Positions 1 to 6,462 of a stretch of DNA of 14,837 nucleotides are shown here, in pieces. Both the position numbers and the translations under genes were made by a program. The notes below the pieces were generated by a model. It searched no databases. It was not told where the DNA came from and was given only the letters and a program-made list of their open reading frames with translations. The DNA lies in assembly GCA_032988165.1 (NCBI GenBank), contig JANTQF010000542.1, positions 1-14,837 on the forward strand, written 5' to 3'. The number at the start of each line of letters is the position of its first letter. The stretch's first letter is position 1. The stretch is from Emmonsiellopsis sp. PD_33. Its lineage: Eukaryota; Ascomycota; Eurotiomycetes; Onygenales; Ajellomycetaceae.

Positions 1-197
1 CGGTTAGTGCACTCAGGCCTTGGCGCGCTAATCCAGATTTGGAACGCGCTAAGCCTAATATGGCCGGCGCTAAGCCTATTTGGGACTAGCGCCAACCCGC
101 AACGGGCTTTTCGGGTTGACCCCCCCCAACCCGATAACCCGTTCGGGCGGGCGCCCGAGGCGGTTTTTCAACCCGAACCCGAAAAAAAACAACACTA
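1..197. mobile_element. Terminal segment of a hAT-like DNA transposon or MITE (truncated by window edge)
   Basis: Read on the minus strand from 197, the segment begins TAGTGTTG, then a T run and CGGGTTCGGGTTG. This fits the loose YARNG start of hAT terminal repeats. AACCCG occurs at 94-99, 128-133, 136-141, 170-175 and 176-181, with CGGGTT at 112-117, like the subterminal motif arrays where hAT transposases bind. Further in are three 21-bp tandem repeats. The base composition changes sharply at about 198, from GC-rich to AT-rich. The first eight bases outside (198-205, ATACTGAT) would be the target-site duplication, but the other end lies outside the window, so this cannot be confirmed. No transposase coding sequence is visible. 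The family assignment is inference from motif style. Confidence 0.55.
25..87. repeat. Three 21-bp imperfect tandem repeats
   Basis: Units start at 25, 46 and 67, exactly 21 bases apart. Each opens with GCGCTAA, then a CC-containing middle and an A/T-rich stretch ending in TGG (for example GCGCTAAGCCTATTTGGG at 67-84). A partial inverted echo (TAGCGCC) follows at 87-93. The array lies inside the putative transposon end, where it would be a subterminal repeat. Confidence 0.75.
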
Positions 198-1615
198 ATA
201 CTGATTGCTACCTAGCATATAGTTATATCATCTAGTAGGCTGATGATGTTATATGAATCTGCTATTATTTAATTAATTTATTGTACAGTTAGTTCATATA
301 GTGCTGGCTGTGCTGATGGCAAAAAGGAAAGATAGGGATTAAATAGGAATCAGGGGCCAGAGCATACAAATAATGCAGGTAGGGGTTAGGTTGGATAGAG
401 TAGTATCATAGATTTCTATTATTACTGGGCTTTATATGTGGTGAGAAGATGGAGGAAAAATGGCCACATCTAGACCACCTCAGAAGGCCAGGAAAAAAAA
501 AATCTGCTCCATATAGAGCCAGGCCAGTGGCAGCCAGGTAGCAAGTTATTGTGGGCTTGGCATAACATACATAGTAACCTGTGTTATAACATGCCACTGT
601 ACCCCCCCATATAACCTCTAGTTATCCATCATCGCGGGCCCTAGTCTGGATTAGGTAAATTCCCCCGGCCCCCGCCCCGGGTCACAGAATGAACGTTGGA
701 CCCCTGAGCCGCTCGCAACTTTTACGATACACCGGGAAGACATCTTCCTTCAGAACATCGTGCCATTTCTACTCTTGACGAGACTGAGGCAGTGCATTTA
801 CAGGCTGGATCATCAAAAACTAAACCAAGCCAGTTTCAGTTGGATGACGAGTCCGCCCGCGCGCGAAATGACTCTTCCGTCCAGTCATTATCAATCCCTT
901 TCTTGACAAAGGTTCCCAGGCCAGCAGGAGTTATGCCCCTTGAAAAGTTGAAATGGCACCAAGCAAAAGCTTGAACTTGATAGTTAGCGCCCATCAAGTT
1001 CCTTCAAACCGGCCAGCATAGTATTCAACTTTCTATGGCAACTTGGTTATTCCAAATATCGAATCCCATGATTAAACCACCGCAACACGCTTTCTTAACG
1101 AACACTTAGGTCTTCTTCAATCGCGATTTTCATTGTTACTAATCATTGGCTGCCAACCTTCAATTCCCTTGTTGTCCTCCTGATGCACCGCGCACGGCTA
1201 AGCCTGAAAGATTCGCAAGCACAGATTTAGTCTGCCCCGGGTCAGATCAACACACCAATAAGGCATGGCACGGCACCAAGGATCATTTAACTAATCAAAG
1301 CCGCTACTAATTCAAGCAACTTTCCATTCGCAATTCGTTCCTTGTTCGACCCTTCGGGGCTATCCGCTTCTAGAGCCAGGCCCGCCCGGTGCCTCGCCAT
1401 GCCGCTGCGCCTGGTGTGACTGGAAACGATCAAATGGCCCCTTTTCTTCAGCCTTCCCAGCGGTTCGCTAGAAAAAGGTCTTGTCACCCCGATGGCCGAC
1501 AACATACGGCTCTCGATCCAACCTCTTCCCAAAATCTCTCTTTTTACGCCCTCGATGTTGGGCGACATATGATTTCTATGGTTGTTGCTCCCAACCCGCA
1601 GCAGTATCAATCAAG
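198..1615. other. Non-coding DNA upstream of the membrane-protein gene
   Basis: No ORF of gene quality is present. About 198-620 is AT-rich with many TA steps and A or C runs, as expected of degenerate or repeat-derived DNA. It includes an 8-bp inverted pair, CAGTGGCA (525-532) and TGCCACTG (592-599). From about 640 the composition is mixed and more promoter-like, with a 9-bp inverted repeat at 973-1001. No clear TATA box is positioned for the ATG at 1616. The last 130 bases stay open in the frame of the downstream gene but contain no in-frame ATG. Confidence 0.6.
973..1001. repeat. 9-bp inverted repeat in the upstream region of the 1616 gene
   Basis: GAACTTGAT (973-981) and ATCAAGTTC (993-1001) are exact reverse complements separated by 11 bases, about 615 bp before the start codon. 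It could be a dimeric transcription-factor site or a chance hairpin. No named motif was recognised. Confidence 0.5.
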
Positions 1616-4021
1616 ATGAACTCAACCTATATACCGGCGAATGCATCCGATTTGTTCGTGCGGTATAATCTTCGGAATGGATCGCTCCATCAACAATTAA
1701 TCCCGTACAGGTCTCCATACCCTGGGAACGAACTGGATCAAAATATAACCCTGAACCTGCTGGACAACAACCTCGCCTCTCTCATTTTTAAACCTTCGCC
1801 GTCTGATATGAACGGGACAATATCCTTCACTCTCGCCCTCGCAGACAGCGTTCTAGGCGGCAGTTCCTTTCGGATTCCAGTGAATTGCACCTATCCACTT
1901 AGCGGCCAATACCAATATCTCCCCCGCTTGCTCTACTATTTGCTTCTGGTCTTCTCCCTTTTATTCCGCCGGCATACCTGGCTATCCACTGCGGCGTTGG
2001 GAACAGCGATGACATATGCAGCTACTGCTGCTATCCACCTTTTTATTCTGGCATCGAAATTTCAATTCGGGAACCCACCGCCGCGAGAACCGGCATACGG
2101 CAATTTCATAAAGGACCTCTGGGCCGACTGGGACTCGAATTCCTCGGTTGCGTATGGAGACGTGGATGTATTTGGTATATATCCAATATTAACAACAGCC
2201 GGCATCATGTTGACTCCCATCCTGAAATGGTCTTCCACTATTCGAAAACATAGAGCCCAGGCGATCGTTGTGTATTGGGGGATATTAATATTTGCGGCTT
2301 TGGTGCTCAATCTCAAGCTCACTTCCTTCACTGACTGGGATCTCAACTCTCCGCCTTCTTTTGTTCTTTGCCAAAACGACAGCGATCCTACCTGCAATCC
2401 AGACCAGGAACTCACTTTTGAGTTCTACCAACGATGCCAGTGTATTGATTTCTGCTCCACTCTAAACCCGACAGCCCCCTTACGTTCGGCCTCCAACATG
2501 GTTGCATGGTTGGCCAAGGGAGTCACCTTGAAAACTCTCGATGGGGATGGATTTTGGAATTTGTTCGGTGTCAATATACTCGTTCTAATTTTCGTCGTCG
2601 TTATGGGAGCCATTGGCCTTGTGGAGAGCCAATCCAGCCAGGCAGGCGTGCGCAACACCATATTCAAAATTCTCAACTCTGACCGCAACTGGTGGATCAA
2701 GGTGCTTTATGAGGGGGAGAAGGAAGATCTGTTATTAAAAAGCAATACATCTGGATCAAATTCGACGCCAAATTCGCCAAGATTATCCACTCGGATAAGA
2801 CTACATGTTGCCAAATACGTTGCCGCATCCTTCACGCTATTATCTTTTCTAGTCGTCATAATTGTTCCCGCCGTTTTCATCACCAACATCGTGGCCAATG
2901 AGCTATACATTCGTCTGTTCCCCGAGAGCGAGCAGAAAGATGCCGTTGGCTCATGGGGAACATGGGTTGGGGCTGCATTGGTCTTGTTTGGTGCGGTCAT
3001 CGAAAGATATCACGGCACTTGGATAATATCGATAAAAATCCTGTGGAGCATCATATGGCGGCACAGACGATACACAAAGGCAGAACAGCGTCGCTCGGTC
3101 CACTCGACCTCACATAACATGGCTCAACAAGAAACTGGCCTTTTTTTCCAAGAAATCTCCAGTCCTTTCACCCACACCCTCTACAGCACCAAGCGCATGT
3201 TCCGAACTGCAAAATTCAACATCGAAGAGTTCAAACAGTGGTGGGCTAATCCAAAAGAGAAGTCACGGGAATTTGCCCCTGAGATCAAGGCGCGTTTGAA
3301 GCCAAAGCTGCGTGACATCCAGTGCCCATGCGCATGGTGCAAGCACGAGCGAAATGAACAGATAAAAGCCAAGCGCGAGCTCGAATGGAGACTACGAGAA
3401 ATCAACACTGACAGCGACGATGACGACGAGTTTGCTGCCGAGCGTGCATACTGGCGTGAACGCATTCAGGTAGACGTTGGCGAAGATTACGAGATCACTC
3501 GCATGGAAGACGGACAGGAACCACCAGACTGGGTGAAGCCCACGGACAAACCGGCGCGGATGCAATATGTCTACCTAGCGAAACGGGTGAAACGGTATCT
3601 AGGGAGAAATTACAAGATTGTAAACACGGACTTTCTAAACAATAATTCAGCACTGCGACCCTCTACGCCACAGTCCTCACCACCGTCAATGAGCGCAGCT
3701 TCAGGAGCAACAGGCGGCCTGCAGCAAATTCCGCTTGGCATCATTAATACCGGTGCTCCCATCTCCACCAGCCCAACCCAACCGAACCCTCCAACCACCA
3801 CCACGGCGCCATCACCTCCTCACTCCCCTCCTTCCACCAGTCCTGCCCAACCGAACCCTCCAACTACCGCCACGACACCACCACTTCCTCCCCAATCCCC
3901 TGCCCCCATTACCCAGACGCCGACAGCCGCGGCACCCCCGCCAAGCACTAGCAGAACGAGCTCTGCGTCGAGCCTACATGTTCAAGGCGCCGGGACAAAC
4001 AACCCAGCCACAACCCCTTGA
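1616..4021 (+). CDS. Uncharacterised multi-spanning membrane protein, 801 aa
   Basis: A single open exon encodes 801 residues. The ATG at 1616 (A at -3) is the first in-frame ATG; the frame is open to about 1481 without another. Residues 1-100 carry six N-glycosylation sequons (N2, N9, N21, N43, N66, N90) but no signal peptide. Hydrophobic spans lie near 101-117, 122-146, 183-202, 214-235, 313-336, 401-428 and 447-463. Arginine and lysine clusters after spans 1, 3, 5 and 7 predict N-out, C-in topology. The predicted outer loops carry sequons N175 and N254 and five cysteines (252, 260, 274, 276, 280). The cytosolic tail has CPCAWCKH (570-577), an acidic DSDDDDEF run (599-606), and a Pro/Thr/Ser-rich end from about 680 with two 23-residue repeats. 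It resembles the conserved 'hypothetical membrane proteins' common in Pezizomycotina, but I cannot name a function. A short upstream exon adding a signal peptide is possible but not visible. Confidence 0.88.
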   Translation: MNSTYIPANASDLFVRYNLRNGSLHQQLIPYRSPYPGNELDQNITLNLLDNNLASLIFKPSPSDMNGTISFTLALADSVLGGSSFRIPVNCTYPLSGQYQYLPRLLYYLLLVFSLLFRRHTWLSTAALGTAMTYAATAAIHLFILASKFQFGNPPPREPAYGNFIKDLWADWDSNSSVAYGDVDVFGIYPILTTAGIMLTPILKWSSTIRKHRAQAIVVYWGILIFAALVLNLKLTSFTDWDLNSPPSFVLCQNDSDPTCNPDQELTFEFYQRCQCIDFCSTLNPTAPLRSASNMVAWLAKGVTLKTLDGDGFWNLFGVNILVLIFVVVMGAIGLVESQSSQAGVRNTIFKILNSDRNWWIKVLYEGEKEDLLLKSNTSGSNSTPNSPRLSTRIRLHVAKYVAASFTLLSFLVVIIVPAVFITNIVANELYIRLFPESEQKDAVGSWGTWVGAALVLFGAVIERYHGTWIISIKILWSIIWRHRRYTKAEQRRSVHSTSHNMAQQETGLFFQEISSPFTHTLYSTKRMFRTAKFNIEEFKQWWANPKEKSREFAPEIKARLKPKLRDIQCPCAWCKHERNEQIKAKRELEWRLREINTDSDDDDEFAAERAYWRERIQVDVGEDYEITRMEDGQEPPDWVKPTDKPARMQYVYLAKRVKRYLGRNYKIVNTDFLNNNSALRPSTPQSSPPSMSAASGATGGLQQIPLGIINTGAPISTSPTQPNPPTTTTAPSPPHSPPSTSPAQPNPPTTATTPPLPPQSPAPITQTPTAAAPPPSTSRTSSASSLHVQGAGTNNPATTP
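3764..3901 (+). repeat. Two 69-bp tandem repeats encoding 23-residue Pro/Thr/Ser units
   Basis: Units at 3764-3832 and 3833-3901 keep the reading frame and encode residues 717-762. Both begin STSP(T/A)QPNPPTT and continue Pro/Thr/Ser-rich. The match is strongest in the first half of each unit. In-frame minisatellites of this kind often vary in copy number between strains and give disordered, O-mannosylated or phosphorylated tails. Confidence 0.8.
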
Positions 4022-4740
4022 GAATAAGCAATGAAGCCGTGATATGCGACCTACTGATATGTAAATATACACATAGGCCGGCTGCCTAATACTAGTATCT
4101 TTTAAGTCTAGGGAGCGAATTGAGGAGCGCAATCATCAAGGACGGGTTCAGTGAAATCCTTAGATACATATCCCCTTTGGCCCGGGAATCATGGATAATG
4201 ATGATTCTCTCAGCAGAAACACATCGTCCGTCTTGTACTGTACTTCTTCTTCAATATAACCTCTTTGATTCTTGTATACATGCTGCTATGCTGATGAAGA
4301 TGATTTCCATGCGCGCTTTGACCGTGAAAATCAATCACACTAGTTTGGGAGCCAAAGCGGGTGTTGTTTGTTTGGGAATAATTGTATTTCATAATTACAG
4401 GGTGCATGCTATTTATATACCTAATAATAATATTTCATGTATTGGCGGGGATGCTTTGATGGCAGAAACTATTGTCCCACTCAATCCCGGGTGTCGGACG
4501 TTGCTATCCAGAATGCCTGCCAAAGATTTGCGAGATTCCGCACTATATACACTATATCAACGGCCTCAATGGTGTCATTTTTGATCCACAGCACTGAACT
4601 CCTGCTGTTACATTCACTTTATTGGATCCTTTCCGCATTTTCTTATCTTTCAGAAATCCGATAGTCATTTAATGACTTTTCACTATGTAAATAGGTGGCC
4701 TTTTGTATTTTCATTATCTCAGAAAATCATGTGTTTGAAC
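4022..4740. other. 3' flank of the membrane-protein gene and AT-rich spacer
   Basis: No gene is supported. The 3' end of the upstream transcript probably falls within the first 100 bases; AATAAG follows the stop at 4023-4028 and TAAATATACACAT lies a little further on. The remainder is AT-rich. A 154-codon open frame at 4120-4584 starts with TTG, has unremarkable composition and no recognisable domain, so I do not call it. Confidence 0.5.
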
Positions 4741-4742
4741 CA

Positions 4743-4751
4743 TATAAATAG
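4743..4751 (+). promoter_or_regulatory. TATA box (TATAAATAG)
   Basis: TATAAATAG is a full match to the TATAWAWR consensus. About 30-45 bases downstream, a CAATCATCTCATCCC-like stretch resembles a fungal transcription start and short leader. The ATG that follows at 4798 stops after two codons. The promoter may therefore serve the b5-domain gene at 5213 with a long leader, a non-coding RNA, or a lost gene. Confidence 0.5.
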
Positions 4752-4801
4752 CAGTCAAGGCCTTACATAGTTCAATTGATCAATCATCTCATCCCATATG
4801 G

Positions 4802-4825
4802 ACTAGTACTAGTAGTAGCTACTAC
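4802..4825. repeat. Two overlapping perfect palindromes
   Basis: ACTAGTACTAGT (4802-4813) and GTAGTAGCTACTAC (4812-4825) are each identical to their own reverse complement and overlap by two bases. They lie just after the short ATG at 4798. They could form a structured element or be a residue of expanded CTA/TAG triplets. Confidence 0.6.
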
Positions 4826-4835
4826 GTACTACGTT

Positions 4836-4866
4836 CCGCTTATGATTACAGCTTTCCCATAAGCGG
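4836..4866. repeat. 9-bp stem, 13-base loop with CCG/CGG ends
   Basis: CCGCTTATG (4836-4844) pairs exactly with CATAAGCGG (4858-4866). In RNA it would be a stable hairpin inside the putative leader. In DNA the outer CCG and CGG triplets have the form of a half-site pair for a Zn(II)2Cys6 activator. Neither role is proven. Confidence 0.5.
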
Positions 4867-5044
4867 TCAATGTAATAGCGTTAACAATGAGTTGATAGCA
4901 TGGGACATGATATACCAAAGTTTCCCCAGAAGCATCAGCTTGTCCAGTAAGTTAGTCATGTATAGACACAGAAGGCTACCCCCCCAAGGCTCGCATGAGT
5001 CGTGTCCAACCAAATCTGGTAGACTAGTCCTCGTGGTTCTCGAT

Positions 5045-5118
5045 AACCTTAAATCAACCCCAAACCTTAAATCGACGGAAAGCCACGCACGGGCCACCGC
5101 CACGAGGTGACACGTGAC
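5045..5118. promoter_or_regulatory. Paired AACCTTAAATC direct repeats and a CACGTGAC E-box upstream of the b5 gene
   Basis: AACCTTAAATC occurs exactly at 5045-5055 and 5063-5073, 18 bases apart. CACGTGAC at 5111-5118 is the reverse complement of GTCACGTG, which fits the RTCACRTG site bound by Cbf1-type bHLH factors. It lies about 95 bp before the start codon at 5213. This spacing suits a proximal promoter with a short leader, as an alternative to the TATA box at 4743. Confidence 0.4.
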
Positions 5119-5212
5119 CGGATGTTCCTGTCATCGTCAGCGGCAAAGCAATCTGATCACTTTCCATCCCCGCAACAACAACGAGACGCTGTTTGATAAC
5201 CCGAACTCCTCG

Positions 5213-6175
5213 ATGGTGTGGATAGGTTTGGGGGCGTTGGTTGCCTCCGCTTCGTTCTTGATATACAGGCACCCGCCTGGGTCGTGGGGTTTTAGGCCTT
5301 GGTATGACTGGCTTCAGAATCTCTGGTCGAAGCCGAAGACCCTGGCCGGGGGGCAGAAGCCAGAACCGGGCCGGGATAAAATACAAGACGGCGACATACT
5401 GATTGATTCCGGGCTTGACGATGCAACTCCAAAGGTGAGGCCGGTCGCTCTCCCGGCCATGGAGGTGCCGCTCTTGAATTTGGAGGAAAGCTCCGCCGTT
5501 CTCGACCACAAGTTCGCAGCCGTGGCCAGCTCCAGTAACAATGCACCGCAATCCCAAAACACTCTCATGGCTCCACCCCCTCGACCGAAACCCAAAGCTC
5601 AACCTCAGCTCTCTCCTCCCCCTCGGCCAAACCAAATGCTCCCCCCTCCCCGCCAATCTCTAAACGTACCCGTCCGCCTTCCACCGTCCGCAGCCTCCTC
5701 CCTCCGCGTCCCTCCATCCCGCCTCACCTCCAGCACCCTCCCCGCCACCAAGCCCTCGGGCAAACCACAGAAGACCTCCCGCCAGGTAACGCTAGAACCA
5801 GGCCACTCCCCGCTCGACTGGGCGGCGCTAACCTCCAACCCGAACCACAAACTGCGCGGGGAGAATATGCCTGCCAATCTCATCCGCGTCACACCGTCGA
5901 TGCTCAAAGCGCAAAATGGGCGGAAAGGTCGTGATGCGTGGACGTCATATATGGGCAAGGTGTATAATATTACTCCGTACCTGCCTTTTCACCCGGGTGG
6001 GAAGGGGGAGTTGTTGCGTGGGGCGGGGAGGGATTCAGAGAAGCTGTTCATAGAGATTCATCCGTGGGTTAATTGGGATGGGATGCTGGCGGAGTGCATG
6101 GTTGGGATACTTGTTAGTGAGGAGTATGGTGCTGCTAGTGCCGGTGGTGCGGGGAGCTTGGAGGATATGGATTGA
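5213..6175 (+). CDS. Membrane-anchored cytochrome b5-domain protein (Irc21/Ncb5or-like heme domain)
   Basis: The 320-residue, single-exon protein starts at the first in-frame ATG (5213); the upstream open frame has no ATG. Residues 2-18 form one hydrophobic span followed by R-H, predicting an N-terminal anchor with the rest in the cytosol. Residues 119-195 are Pro/Arg-rich with PPPRPKP-like motifs and probably disordered. The C-terminal heme domain (about 200-301) opens with LDW and contains VYNITPYLPFHPGG and EIHPWVN. H260 (HPGG) and H283 are the expected axial heme ligands, 23 residues apart as in Ncb5or; classic b5 has 24. Yeast Irc21 and the b5 domain of animal CYB5R4 share the LDW opening, HPGG and H-x-WVN pattern. 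No reductase domain follows, so electrons would come from a separate reductase. The redox partner and pathway are unknown. The N-terminal anchor and long Pro-rich linker are not features I associate with Irc21. Confidence 0.9.
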   Translation: MVWIGLGALVASASFLIYRHPPGSWGFRPWYDWLQNLWSKPKTLAGGQKPEPGRDKIQDGDILIDSGLDDATPKVRPVALPAMEVPLLNLEESSAVLDHKFAAVASSSNNAPQSQNTLMAPPPRPKPKAQPQLSPPPRPNQMLPPPRQSLNVPVRLPPSAASSLRVPPSRLTSSTLPATKPSGKPQKTSRQVTLEPGHSPLDWAALTSNPNHKLRGENMPANLIRVTPSMLKAQNGRKGRDAWTSYMGKVYNITPYLPFHPGGKGELLRGAGRDSEKLFIEIHPWVNWDGMLAECMVGILVSEEYGAASAGGAGSLEDMD

Positions 6176-6462
6176 TCGTGATAGACTCTAGTTCTTTGGT
6201 GTATTTTTTGTCTCTTTTCTGTAGATTTAGATGATTGGTGGCTTTGACGATACCCCGTTGGGAAACTGGAGTTTTGTTCTTTTTGCGTTTTGGATATTGG
6301 CGAGCAGATGATATTTCACCTCTAATAATACACATATTGCATACTTATATAGATAGATAGATAGATGACCGACAGAGACAACTACAGGGATATCTTACTC
6401 TCCCCATGCTTCAAATCCAGCAAAAGTCATTCATCAAATAGTCGTAGCAATCATAGCTCTAT
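6176..6462. other. Convergent 3' intergenic region
   Basis: This holds the 3' flanks of the b5 gene (+) and of the longer FKBP form (-). It is AT-rich, with T-rich stretches after the b5 stop and a short tetranucleotide microsatellite. No gene is visible. Confidence 0.6.
6350..6366 (+). repeat. (TAGA)4 microsatellite
   Basis: Four TAGA units plus one base, immediately followed by ATGACC. A simple sequence repeat between two convergent genes. Confidence 0.85.

Larger units (their letters stand above)
4798..4950 (+). promoter_or_regulatory. Run of tiny upstream ORFs in the putative b5-gene leader
   Basis: Five short ATG-initiated frames lie between the TATA box and the b5 start: two codons at 4798-4806, six codons at 4842-4862, a minimal start-stop ATG TAA at 4870-4875, two codons at 4887-4895, and sixteen codons at 4900-4950. 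If transcription begins near 4780, they precede the main ATG at 5213 and would reduce or condition its translation. A GTAAGT splice-donor match at 4947-4952 could instead start a leader intron. All of this depends on the real transcription start. Confidence 0.35.

Noticed and set aside
4120..4584. 154-codon plus-strand open frame after the membrane-protein gene
   Set aside because: It begins with TTG and has no domain, no regular composition and no promoter context. Probably 3' flank.
4900..4952. A coding first exon (ATG 4900) spliced from the GTAAGT at 4947 into the b5 frame
   Set aside because: The donor would leave phase 2, while the plausible CAG acceptor near 5140 enters at phase 0. The protein already has a sensible start at 5213.
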